Counted from the stretch's first letter, positions 1 to 7,015 are shown. The stretch: DNA of 44,524 nt from an uncultured Gemmatimonadota bacterium (GCA_946479015.1 CAMLEQ010000002.1:1-44524), one strand, 5' to 3'. Program-made: numbers and translations. Notes: generated from the sequence alone by a model not told the origin.

Positions 1-56
1 CGGACTTTCCTCGGCGAAGCGAGCTCCGCCGCGACCGTCCGGCCAGCCGATCCACC
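1..56 (-). ncRNA. rnpB: RNase P RNA, 5' part only, cut by the window edge
   Basis: Read on the minus strand, the end of this arm carries GAGGAAAGTCCG, the nearly invariant P4-entry sequence of bacterial RNase P RNA. It is preceded by a hairpin GGCGGAG-CTCG-CTTCGCC (13-30) in the place of helix P3, and by CTGGCCGGACGGTCGC, which resembles the P1/P2 segment of E. coli M1 RNA (CTGACCAGACAGTCGC). P3 is a short simple hairpin here, unlike the longer E. coli form. Sequence stops exactly inside the conserved core, so about 80% of the RNA, including the rest of the catalytic core, lies outside the window. The mature 5' end near position 50-56 is estimated from the promoter spacing. Confidence 0.88.
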
Positions 57-60
57 CCGA

Positions 61-89
61 AATATAACCGCATCGAGCGGGTCGGGCCA
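61..89 (-). promoter_or_regulatory. Probable rnpB promoter
   Basis: On the minus strand a -10 hexamer TATATT (66-61) lies about 6-7 bases before the expected RNase P RNA 5' end. A weak -35 candidate TGGCCC (89-84) sits 17 bases upstream of it. The -10 match is good (5 of 6) in otherwise GC-rich DNA; the -35 match is poor (3 of 6). Confidence 0.55.
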
Positions 90-117
90 TGCGCGGGGAG
101 GGGGTGAGCGACTGGTT

Positions 118-142
118 ATTTGGTATTGAATAGTTACCAAAT
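118..142. promoter_or_regulatory. Inverted ATTTGGTA repeat, candidate operator
   Basis: ATTTGGTA at 118-125 and its exact inverse TACCAAAT at 135-142 are separated by nine bases, giving about 17 bp centre to centre. That suits a dimeric regulator binding on one face of the helix with imperfect phasing. The minus-strand copy extends to GGTATTTGGTA, the same 11 bases found at 302-312. The site is upstream of both rnpB and the AraC-type gene. Confidence 0.5.
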
Positions 143-301
143 ACCCGATTTCATCTTCCTCTCGAGCGCCGTCGATCGCCAGATATAGTAATTATATACT
201 AATATATATCATTAGCCGATTCCATGCTCTGCTTCATTGTAATGGTTGCAGATCGTCATTAAATCAGGAACGTGCCACGCTGTGGGCGCACGAGAGCGCG
301 T

Positions 302-312
302 GGTATTTGGTA
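302..312 (+). repeat. Third GGTATTTGGTA box
   Basis: This is an exact 11-base match to the minus-strand box ending at 135-145. It stands alone, about 255 bases before the regulator start codon. Confidence 0.45.
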
Positions 313-566
313 TCACATGGATACTTTCGGTGCACCATTGCCGGAACCGGCCGGATCCGCCGACCCGTGATGGACCGCGGTTCGAGCGGACCGCGGCGTC
401 ACGGCGCATCGCCGGCGCACGCCTGACGCGCTGCCGCACCCTCGATCGCTGACGCCGAGCGGTCCCACCATCATCGTTTCCGCCACGCCATGGTGACGCG
501 GCGCTGACGGGGGGCCCTACCCTGCCGCTCGACCCCGGCCCGCTCACACCTGCGCGCGAGGAAATC

Positions 567-1484
567 ATGTGCCCCGCACCCGCACTTCGCCCCTCGCTGA
601 CTCCGATCGCGACCGTTCTCCTGCCGGCGGAACGTCCCAGAGTGGATGCCGCTGGGGAAGGCCTCTACCGAGCGCTCCATCGCGATTCCCTGGATGATGT
701 GCTCCGCGACCTCCGTGAACAGCGGGTGAGCGCGGTGGTGGTGTCGGTCGCGCGCTGTGCGGATGGCGATGTCTCTCGCGTGGCTCGGCTCGTCCGGGAG
801 TTCCCGCGCGTTCCCGCCGTGGCGCTCCTCACGCGGCTCGAGCCCGAGACGCCGCGCGCGGTGTTGTCGTTGGGGCAGTCCGGGGTGCGCTCGTTGATCG
901 ATGTCCGGCAGCCGGCGGGATGGCGCGAGCTCCGCGAGGTGCTGATCGCCGATCGCGCAGGGGACATCGAGCGGCTGGCGCTGGCGCAACTGTCGATCGA
1001 CCTGGCTGGCGCGCCGGAGGACTGCTGGCGCTTCTTCGAGGCGCTCTTCCGATTGACGCCGCGCGTCACCACGGTCCGCGCGCTCTCGGCCCGGCTCCAG
1101 GTGGTGCCGAGCACGCTCATGAGCCGGTTCTTTCGCGCGCGACTGCCGGCGCCGAAGCGCTACCTCGCCATCGCCCGACTGGTCCAGGCCGCGAGGATCT
1201 TCGAGAACCCCGGGCTGTCGGTCGCCAACGTGGCGAACCATCTCGAGTACTCGTCGCCGCAGAGCTTTGGCCGACACGTGCGGACGCTGCTGGGGATGAC
1301 GGCGCTGGAATTCCGGCAGCGCTACGACGGCGAGGGGATGCTGCAGCGCTTCCGGGAGGAGCTGGTCCTTCCCTACCTCGACACGCTCCGCTCCTTCAAC
1401 CCGCTGTCCTCCGCGCCGCGGTGGCAGGATGGCGGGGCGCCGACGGAGCGACGCGCGGGCGCGGCGGAGATGCGCGGCGGGTGA
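567..1484 (+). CDS. AraC-type helix-turn-helix regulator with an N-terminal pseudo-receiver-like region
   Basis: The 305-residue product is a probable DNA-binding transcription regulator. Residues about 198-253 form the second half of an AraC/XylS DNA-binding domain: an ARLVQAARIF helix, then the LSVANVANHLEYSSPQSFGR recognition unit, then RTLLGMTALEFRQRY. The N-terminal 140 residues have alternating hydrophobic strands (SAVVVSVARC, VPAVALLTRL) as in response-regulator folds. I see no clear phospho-acceptor Asp context, so it may bind a ligand or a partner instead. The start is fixed by GAGGA at 558-562, four bases before ATG. It ends 16 bases from the convergent pyrE. The repeats upstream could be its own operators, but that is inference. 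The target genes are unknown. Confidence 0.8.
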   Translation: MCPAPALRPSLTPIATVLLPAERPRVDAAGEGLYRALHRDSLDDVLRDLREQRVSAVVVSVARCADGDVSRVARLVREFPRVPAVALLTRLEPETPRAVLSLGQSGVRSLIDVRQPAGWRELREVLIADRAGDIERLALAQLSIDLAGAPEDCWRFFEALFRLTPRVTTVRALSARLQVVPSTLMSRFFRARLPAPKRYLAIARLVQAARIFENPGLSVANVANHLEYSSPQSFGRHVRTLLGMTALEFRQRYDGEGMLQRFREELVLPYLDTLRSFNPLSSAPRWQDGGAPTERRAGAAEMRGG

Positions 1485-1500
1485 GCGATGCCGCGCGGCG

Positions 1501-2067
1501 TCAGCATGCCGCGGCCGGCATGACCGCGACGATGTCCGTCGCGCGCGCGAGGGAGACGACCTCGAGGCCCGCTGCTTCGATCGCCTCACGCCCGCCCTCC
1601 TCGCGGTCCACCAGCGCGAGCACACCGGCGATGATCCCACCGGCGGCACGCACGGCGTCCACGGCCTTGAGCGCCGAGCCGCCGGTGGTGATCACATCCT
1701 CGATGATCGCCACCCGGTCTCCTTCACGGAACGGGCCCTCGATGAGCTTTCCCGTCCCGTGCGCCTTGGCTTCCTTCCGCACCGTGAACGCCCGGAGGGG
1801 GCGCTCGGTGCTCGCACTCGCGTAGGCGATGGCGTACGATATGGGATCGGCGCCGAGCGTGAGCCCGCCCACCGCGGCCACGTTCCACCCCGTGGCGTGC
1901 AGTGCCGCGATACCGAGCGGTCCGATGAGCGCCAGGCCATCGGGGCTCATTGTCGTGAGCCGGGCGTCGATGTAGAGTGAGGATTGCCGCCCCGAAGCCA
2001 GGGTGAACTGCCCACGCTTCGCGGATCGTGTCGCGAGGAGCCGGACCAGCCGATCGTGCTCGGTCAT
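1501..2067 (-). CDS. pyrE: Orotate phosphoribosyltransferase
   Basis: The 188-residue product converts orotate and PRPP to orotidine 5'-phosphate in de novo pyrimidine synthesis. The PRPP-binding signature is complete: IIEDVITTGGSA with the acidic pair E123-D124 and TTGG at 127-130. The basic loop VRKEAKAHGTGK (96-107) contributes catalytic Lys and His residues. SGRQSSLYIDAR near residue 25 matches the orotate-site strand of the family. The frame is open for another 99 codons upstream, but that part is low-complexity and runs into the divergent kinase gene. The ATG at 2067 gives the usual start (TEHDRLVRLL) and follows a good promoter by seven bases, so the mRNA is probably leaderless. It converges with the AraC-type gene and stands alone, not in a pyr operon. 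Confidence 0.93.
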   Translation of the reverse strand: MTEHDRLVRLLATRSAKRGQFTLASGRQSSLYIDARLTTMSPDGLALIGPLGIAALHATGWNVAAVGGLTLGADPISYAIAYASASTERPLRAFTVRKEAKAHGTGKLIEGPFREGDRVAIIEDVITTGGSALKAVDAVRAAGGIIAGVLALVDREEGGREAIEAAGLEVVSLARATDIVAVMPAAAC

Positions 2068-2074
2068 GGCGGGT

Positions 2075-2103
2075 AGCTTACCGGGTGGCCGACGCATCGT
2101 CAA
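2075..2103 (-). promoter_or_regulatory. pyrE promoter, predicted leaderless
   Basis: Minus strand: -35 TTGACG (2103-2098), a spacer of exactly 17 bases, then TAAGCT (2080-2075) ending seven bases before the ATG. No Shine-Dalgarno sequence fits between. Transcription would therefore start at or next to the start codon. Confidence 0.65.
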
Positions 2104-2137
2104 TCGCGCACCCTCGTGGTCTCTCGTCGGGAGGACC

Positions 2138-3913
2138 GTGCGACCGTTTTTCTCGCCCGCTCGTCTCCGTCCTTCATCGATCGCTCTCTCGCTCGCGCTC
2201 CTCTTCGCGCTCGCTGGCTTGTTCGCGGTCGACCGCACGCTGTCGGAATCGAGTCGTGCGGAGGTCCAGGTGGAAGCGGTGGAATCGGCGGCGCTGATCG
2301 AGGGCTTCCTCGCCGTGCACGCCGAAGCGCTGCAGTCCGTGCGCGGGCTGTATCTCGACACCACGCGGCGCGTGACGCCCGAGCAGTTCCACCTGCTCGT
2401 CGGCTCGCTCGGGGGCTATGCCTCCGCGTATCGCCGCATCTGGGTGACCGACACGGCGGGGCACGTGATCGCGGAGCACCTGCTGGGGGCGCAGGCGGGA
2501 GCGCTGCCGGAAGGGGTGGACGTCGACACGCTCTCCGAGCTCGGTACGGGCGTGCTCGCGCGTCGCGCGCGCCTGACGCGTCGCCCGCAGATCTCGGCGC
2601 CCGGACGTCTCTTCACGGGTGAGCGCGGGTTCGTGCTGTTGCAGCCGATCTTCGTCGCCGGGCGGTTTCGCGGCTTCGTGGGCGGCACGATCGCATCGGA
2701 CGCGATCCTGGCCAACGTGGCGCAGGGGAGACCGCATCTGCGGGGGCGCCTGATCGTGCTCGCTGGCGCGGACACGGTCACCGTGCGCCCCGGCGACTCC
2801 TCCCCCTCCCGCTTGCCGGTGCGGCGCGACTGGTCGATGCTCAGCACGCCGGGGGGCGCGATGTGGCGCGTGGTGGTGGAGCGGCCGACCGGCGACGAGC
2901 GCGCGCATTTCCTGCTCTGGGGCGTCGGCCTGGCGACGCTCGGTGCGCTCATCGTGATGCTGCTGCACGAGCGCCGGCAGGGACAGCGGCTCGCGGAGCG
3001 CTCGAGCGAATTGGAACGCCTCTCGGCCGAGCTGCTGCGCGCCAACCGGGCGAAGAGCGAGTTCCTCGCGAACGTGTCGCACGAGCTGCGCACGCCGCTG
3101 AACGCGATCGTGGGGTTCGTCGAGCTGTTGCGCGATGGCGTCTACGGGGATCTGGCGCCGCGGCAGATCGCGCCGGTGGACCGCATCGCGTCGTCGGCGA
3201 ACCATCTGCGGCAACTCGTCGATCAGATTCTCGATCTGGCGAAGATGGCCGCCGGCCGGCTCGAGGTGCACGTGGAGCCGGTGGATCTGCGGCCGTTCGT
3301 GCTGAACGTGGCGAGCGAGGTGGAGTCGCTGGTGAGCGACCGGGGGCTCAACCTCTCGGTCGCCGTGAGCTCGTCGCTTCCCCGGATCAGCACGGATCCG
3401 ATGCACCTGCGACAGATCCTCCTGAACCTGCTCGGGAACGCGATCAAGTTCACCTCCTCCGGCGGGATCGCCGTGCGGGCCCGGCTCGCCTCGTCGAGGG
3501 AGGAGGCGCCGACGAGTCCGGGCACGCCAGGTGGTGTGGGCGGACCGGCGGTGGCGACGCTCGGCGTCGCGGGCACAGGGGTGGGAGCGCCGGCGTCGCG
3601 CAAGTGGATCGTGCTCCAGGTCGCCGACAGCGGGATGGGGATCGCGCCGGCCGACCGGCAGCGCATCTTCGAGGAGTTCGAGCAGGTGAACGCGGGGCCG
3701 CGCAGCGACTCCATGCAGCGCGGCACGGGACTCGGCCTGCCGATCTCCCGCCGCCTCGCGCGGCTGCTCGGCGGGGATCTGACGGTGGACAGCGAGCTCG
3801 GGAAGGGCTCGACGTTCTCGGTGTGGCTGCCGGTCGATGAGGAGGTGACGGCTTCCGCGCGGGGGATCACCGACGAGGCGCGCCACGCCGAGCCGTCCGT
3901 CCGCGCCGGGTGA
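2138..3913 (+). CDS. Membrane sensor histidine kinase with a CHASE-like extracytoplasmic domain
   Basis: The 591-residue product is a two-component sensor. A first membrane segment (about 11-31) is followed by a roughly 225-residue extracytoplasmic part resembling CHASE domains (ALQSVRGLYLDTTRRVTPEQF, later GFVLLQPIF). The second membrane segment is at 257-277. The kinase core has HisKA with phospho-acceptor H315 (VSHELRTPLN), N-box N434 (LLNLLGNAIKF), G1 box D497 (DSGMGIAP) and G2 box G529 (GTGLGLPIS). About 40 Gly/Pro/Ala-rich residues are inserted between the N and G1 boxes, unusual for HATPase_c. The chosen GTG has GGGAGGA just upstream; it gives a positive n-region (MRPFFSPARLR) before the first membrane segment. 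The frame continues upstream to 2003, but that would overlap pyrE. No response regulator is adjacent. Confidence 0.87.
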   Translation: MRPFFSPARLRPSSIALSLALLFALAGLFAVDRTLSESSRAEVQVEAVESAALIEGFLAVHAEALQSVRGLYLDTTRRVTPEQFHLLVGSLGGYASAYRRIWVTDTAGHVIAEHLLGAQAGALPEGVDVDTLSELGTGVLARRARLTRRPQISAPGRLFTGERGFVLLQPIFVAGRFRGFVGGTIASDAILANVAQGRPHLRGRLIVLAGADTVTVRPGDSSPSRLPVRRDWSMLSTPGGAMWRVVVERPTGDERAHFLLWGVGLATLGALIVMLLHERRQGQRLAERSSELERLSAELLRANRAKSEFLANVSHELRTPLNAIVGFVELLRDGVYGDLAPRQIAPVDRIASSANHLRQLVDQILDLAKMAAGRLEVHVEPVDLRPFVLNVASEVESLVSDRGLNLSVAVSSSLPRISTDPMHLRQILLNLLGNAIKFTSSGGIAVRARLASSREEAPTSPGTPGGVGGPAVATLGVAGTGVGAPASRKWIVLQVADSGMGIAPADRQRIFEEFEQVNAGPRSDSMQRGTGLGLPISRRLARLLGGDLTVDSELGKGSTFSVWLPVDEEVTASARGITDEARHAEPSVRAG

Positions 3914-3925
3914 CCGGCGTGCCGA

Positions 3926-4840
3926 TCAGCTCCGCTCGTCGCGGTGCAGGAAGGACTTCATCTTGGTGAGGAAGTTGTCGCGGCGCGCGGGCGGCGCGGC
4001 GATGGCGGCCTGCAGCTCGCTCGCGAAGGTGAGCACGTCGGGGTAGCGCTCGGCGGGATTCCGCGCGAGCCCCCTCATCACGACGGCTTCGACGGCCGGC
4101 TCGATGACGAGTCCCTTCCGCGCCGTGCCGAGCGGGATCGGCGGCTGCGAGAGCAGTTGCGTGAACATCTCGCGCTGGGACTTTCCGACGTAGGGATGAC
4201 AGCCGCTGAGGAGATAGTACGCGATCGTGGCGAGACTGTACTGATCGGCGGCGGCCGTCACCAGTTGGCCGGAGAGGGCCTCGGGCGCCACGTACAGGAG
4301 GGTGCCGACGAAGAACCCCGCCCGGGTCAGCCGCTCCTCGGGAGCCAGATCCGTCTGCGCCGCGATGCCGAAGTCGAGCAGCTTCACCTGCTTGGTCTCC
4401 GGATCGTACATCACGTTCTCGGGCTTCAGATCCCGATGGATGATGCCGGCCGCGTGGGCGGCGTTCACGGCCGCGGCGATCTGGCGGATGATGTCGGCGA
4501 CGTCGCCTGGGGGGAGCGGCGCGTTGCGCTTGGCGTACTTCTCCAGAAGCTCCCCGGACGCCCACTCGGTGGAGAGGAAGTGCACGCCGGGGCGCATCTC
4601 CCCGATCTCGATCGTTCGCACCACGTTGGGGTGCAGGACCCGCGTGCCGTACGATGCCTCGCGGAGGAATCGAGCGACCGCGGTGCGGTCGTTCCTCAGC
4701 TTCTCACGGAGGACTTTCACGGCCACGGTGCCGTGCTGAGGGTGGTCGGCGCGGTACACCACTGCCGTTCCACCCTCGCCGACCATATCGTGAAGCGTGT
4801 ATCCGGCGAGCGTCGTTCCTGTGAGGTTTTCGCGGGTCAC
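3926..4840 (-). CDS. Soluble PknB-like serine/threonine protein kinase
   Basis: The 304-residue product is a complete eukaryotic-type (Hanks) kinase domain with a short tail. It shows the glycine loop GEGGTAVVY (21-29), ATP lysine K42 (VAVKVL), HRDLKPEN with catalytic D137 and N142, DFG at 156-158, and APE at 185-187. After the kinase fold comes only a short basic tail (FLTKMKSFLHRDERS), with no transmembrane segment, PASTA or TPR repeats, so the enzyme is probably cytoplasmic. It starts with GTG at 4840, with TTAGCT seven bases upstream and no Shine-Dalgarno box. It converges with the histidine kinase gene (12-base gap) and is divergent from the GWxTD lipoprotein gene. Its substrate cannot be read from the sequence. 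Confidence 0.92.
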   Translation of the reverse strand: MTRENLTGTTLAGYTLHDMVGEGGTAVVYRADHPQHGTVAVKVLREKLRNDRTAVARFLREASYGTRVLHPNVVRTIEIGEMRPGVHFLSTEWASGELLEKYAKRNAPLPPGDVADIIRQIAAAVNAAHAAGIIHRDLKPENVMYDPETKQVKLLDFGIAAQTDLAPEERLTRAGFFVGTLLYVAPEALSGQLVTAAADQYSLATIAYYLLSGCHPYVGKSQREMFTQLLSQPPIPLGTARKGLVIEPAVEAVVMRGLARNPAERYPDVLTFASELQAAIAAPPARRDNFLTKMKSFLHRDERS

Positions 4841-4847
4841 GCGGCGA

Positions 4848-4875
4848 AGCTAACGAGCCCCGCGAGGTGGAGCAA
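4848..4875 (-). promoter_or_regulatory. Candidate leaderless promoter of the Ser/Thr kinase gene
   Basis: Minus strand: TTGCTC (4875-4870), 16-base spacer, TTAGCT (4853-4848), then seven bases to GTG. The hexamers are weak (3 and 4 of 6), but the placement matches that at pyrE. Confidence 0.4.
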
Positions 4876-4891
4876 GCGCGGGCAACTTCGG

Positions 4892-4916
4892 TCACGCGAC
4901 GGGTATCACGCGTGAT
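4892..4916. promoter_or_regulatory. ATCACGCGTGAT palindrome plus half-site between divergent genes
   Basis: A perfect 12-bp palindrome ATCACGCGTGAT (4905-4916) is preceded by an extra TCACGCG at 4892-4898. It lies in the 107-base gap between the Ser/Thr kinase and the GWxTD lipoprotein genes, a natural place for a shared operator. Confidence 0.4.
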
Positions 4917-4947
4917 TCTCCCCCTCTCATTCGGAGCCCCAGCCTAC

Positions 4948-6345
4948 ATGTCGGCACTCCTCGACGGCTTCCGTACGGCACGCGTGCGGGCGTCGCATCT
5001 CGCGGTTCTCGTGTCGGTCGTAGCGTGCGCGCCGCGAGCGCAATCGCGAAGCCCTGGCGATGCGGGAGTGGCCCCGAGGGCGCGCGGGGCATCCATCCCC
5101 GGGCTCGATCCGACGGCGGGGTACCGGGAGGCCGGTCTCATCGTGCAGGGGCCGCCCCTCCCCTTCATCGGCATGGTCCGCTATCTGGCGGGGACGACGC
5201 CGGACAGCACCTGCGTGCTGGTGACGCTGTCGATGGCCAACCGCTCGCTGACGTTCGCGAGTGATGGCGCGGTGCAGCGCGCGGAGTACGCGGTGCTCCT
5301 CGACCTGCAGCAGGGGGGCACGACGGCGCGGCACAGCGAAGCGCGCGAGAGCGTCCGCGTGAGCTCGTTCAAGGAGACGACGCGGACGGACGAGAGCATC
5401 GTGTTCCAGCAGTTCCTGCAGGCGGCGCCGGGACAGTACACGCTCGCGATCACGGTGCGGGACCAGGCGGGCACCAACGCCGCGGTGCAGCAGATCCCCA
5501 TCTCCGTGCCGCGATTCGGCGGCGGCGCGCTCTCCTCGCTCGTGCCCGTGCACCAGGCCACGCCGCGTGCCGGCACCGACTCCCTCCCCACGCTGATCGC
5601 CAATTCCCGCGCGACGGTCGTGTTCGGGCGCGACTCGCTCGCGCCCGTGTACGTCGAGGGCTACGGGCTCGCGCCGGATGCGCGCGTGGCGGTGAGCGTG
5701 CTGAACGCACAGCGCCAGCCGGTGCTGCGCGACACGGTGCAGTTGGCGCATACGGGCGCGATCGCGGCGGCGGTGCTGAACTTTCCCGTGCCGCGCATCG
5801 GCGTGGGGCGGCTCGAGATCGACGCATCGGTGGTCGGCTCGGCCGACTCGTCGGCGACGCCGATGCTCGTGACGTTCGGCGACCAGCTCGGGGTGATGTC
5901 GTTCGACGAGCTGCTCGGATACCTTCGCTACTACGCCACCCCGGAGCGGCTGCAGGCACTGCGCGACACCTCGCCCGAACGGCAGGCGGAAGCATGGGCC
6001 GCGTTCTGGAAGAGCTCCGATCCCGTGACGTCGACGCCGGAGCACGAGGGGCTGCGCGACTATTTCGCGCGGATCCAGTCGGCGAACCAGCGGTTCACCG
6101 AGGAGGGCGGGCCGGGGTGGCTCACCGACCGGGGCGAGGTCTACATCACGCTGGGAGAGCCGGACCAGTTGCTGGATCAGGGGGGCGCGGGGGTGAGCAC
6201 GCGCGGGCGCGCGCAGGTCTGGGAGTACAGCCGGTTCCAGTCCCAGCTCGTCTTCATCGACCAGACGGGATTCGGCCGCTGGCGCTTGACGCCGGCGAGC
6301 GAGGCGCAGTTCCAGCAGATCGCGCGGCAAGAGCGCCTGCACTGA
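4948..6345 (+). CDS. GWxTD-domain lipoprotein
   Basis: The 465-residue product is a secreted lipoprotein. With ATG 4948 the N-terminus is a lipoprotein signal (basic ARVRASH, hydrophobic LAVLVS, lipobox VVAC with C27). The frame is open 27 codons further upstream, but only this start puts the signal at the N-terminus, and GGAG lies 11 bases before it. The middle part is beta-rich with no family I can name. The C-terminal third is a GWxTD domain: LGYLRYYATPERLQALR, then FWKSSDPVTSTPEHE, ARIQSANQRF, GWLTDRGEVYITLGEPD (G390-D394) and VWEYSRF. GWxTD proteins are frequent in Gemmatimonadota, Acidobacteriota and Bacteroidota; their molecular role is not established. The gene is followed after five bases by the next one. 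Confidence 0.86.
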   Translation: MSALLDGFRTARVRASHLAVLVSVVACAPRAQSRSPGDAGVAPRARGASIPGLDPTAGYREAGLIVQGPPLPFIGMVRYLAGTTPDSTCVLVTLSMANRSLTFASDGAVQRAEYAVLLDLQQGGTTARHSEARESVRVSSFKETTRTDESIVFQQFLQAAPGQYTLAITVRDQAGTNAAVQQIPISVPRFGGGALSSLVPVHQATPRAGTDSLPTLIANSRATVVFGRDSLAPVYVEGYGLAPDARVAVSVLNAQRQPVLRDTVQLAHTGAIAAAVLNFPVPRIGVGRLEIDASVVGSADSSATPMLVTFGDQLGVMSFDELLGYLRYYATPERLQALRDTSPERQAEAWAAFWKSSDPVTSTPEHEGLRDYFARIQSANQRFTEEGGPGWLTDRGEVYITLGEPDQLLDQGGAGVSTRGRAQVWEYSRFQSQLVFIDQTGFGRWRLTPASEAQFQQIARQERLH

Positions 6346-6350
6346 CCGGA

Positions 6351-6983
6351 GTGCGCCCCGAACCCGTCGCACTGTCGCTCCGCGACGAGATCGCGCGCAA
6401 GGCGCTGCACCTCATCCTGGTCGCCGTTCCACTCGCGTACGCTCGTGGCATCCCGCGTGGCACGCTGCTGCTCGGGCTGGGCGTGCTGCTCGCCGTCGCG
6501 CTCATCGTCGAGCTCGTGCGGCTTCGGAGCATGCGGGGGCACGTGCTGTTCATGAAGGCGGTCGGTCCCCTGCTGCGCGAGCACGAGCGAGCGAGCTGGT
6601 CGGGGGCGACGTGGCTGTTCGCCACGCTGTTCCTGGTGGTGCTGCTGCTCTCGCGTCAGGTGGCGATCGCGGCGGCGTGGGCGGTGACCGTCGGCGATGC
6701 CGCGGCGGCGGTGGTGGGACGCGGCTGGAGCAGCTGGCGTTGGCGGGGGAGGGGGAGCATGGAAGGGGTTGGAGGGGGCAAGACGGTGGCGGGGAGCCTC
6801 GCCTGCCTGACCGCTGCCTTCGCCGGCGCGGTGGGAGTCTCGCATCTCTCGCTAGGGGCGAGCCTTACAGGCGCCGTCGCGGCGGCGCTCGCGGAACGGG
6901 CGGCGGGGCCGGGCGACGACAACGCTCGAGTGGCCGTGGGGATGGCTGTGGGTATCCTGTTGTGGCGCATGATGTTCTCTTGA
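6351..6983 (+). CDS. Polyprenol/diacylglycerol/phytol kinase-like membrane protein (SEC59/DGK1/VTE5 type)
   Basis: The 210-residue integral membrane protein probably phosphorylates a lipid alcohol, using a nucleotide triphosphate. Family marks are visible: EIARKALH near the N-terminus (R16, K17, H20), a long conserved loop REHERASWSGAT (76-87), GDAAAAVVGR (115-124) and GGGKTVAGS (141-149), with about six hydrophobic segments between. This matches the CTP-dependent dolichol/phytol/diacylglycerol kinase superfamily, often annotated as phosphatidate cytidylyltransferase. The GTG start lies five bases after the GWxTD stop codon, so the two are likely cotranscribed and perhaps functionally linked at the membrane. 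The start sits inside a longer open frame from 5994 that overlaps the GWxTD gene. The csp promoter -35 box overlaps this gene's stop codon. The true substrate is unknown. Confidence 0.75.
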   Translation: MRPEPVALSLRDEIARKALHLILVAVPLAYARGIPRGTLLLGLGVLLAVALIVELVRLRSMRGHVLFMKAVGPLLREHERASWSGATWLFATLFLVVLLLSRQVAIAAAWAVTVGDAAAAVVGRGWSSWRWRGRGSMEGVGGGKTVAGSLACLTAAFAGAVGVSHLSLGASLTGAVAAALAERAAGPGDDNARVAVGMAVGILLWRMMFS

Positions 6984-7008
6984 CAAAATCTCAATTTGAA
7001 CATATATA
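6980..7008 (+). promoter_or_regulatory. Near-consensus sigma-70 promoter of the cold-shock gene
   Basis: A perfect -35 TTGACA (6980-6985), a 17-base spacer and -10 TATATA (7003-7008). It is the strongest promoter I see in the arm and sits over the stop codon of the preceding gene in a sharply AT-rich patch. Confidence 0.88.
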
Positions 7009-7015
7009 GGCGCTC

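Larger units (their letters stand above)
90..566. other. 477-base intergenic region between rnpB and the AraC-type regulator gene
   Basis: I find no credible gene here. The frames at 246-452 and 212-568 have no recognisable domain and a composition like shadow frames. The region holds ATTTGGTA-type repeats (118-142 and 302-312), a very AT-rich patch at 182-215 including TAGTA/TACTA arms around attata, and a 7-bp GC hairpin (CCGCGGT at 375-381, ACCGCGG at 390-396). It is shared by the divergent rnpB and regulator genes, and one or more regulator promoters probably lie here, but I cannot place them firmly. Confidence 0.6.

Noticed and set aside
375..396. CCGCGGT/ACCGCGG hairpin as a terminator or small RNA.
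   Set aside because: There is no T tract and no clear promoter; short GC inverted repeats are common in this DNA.
246..452. A 68-codon frame in the region between rnpB and the AraC-type gene.
   Set aside because: No ribosome-binding site, no recognisable domain, and it overlaps a repeated regulatory box.
2068..2364. A 99-codon N-terminal extension of pyrE.
   Set aside because: It overlaps the divergent histidine kinase, lacks homology, and the downstream ATG has its own promoter.
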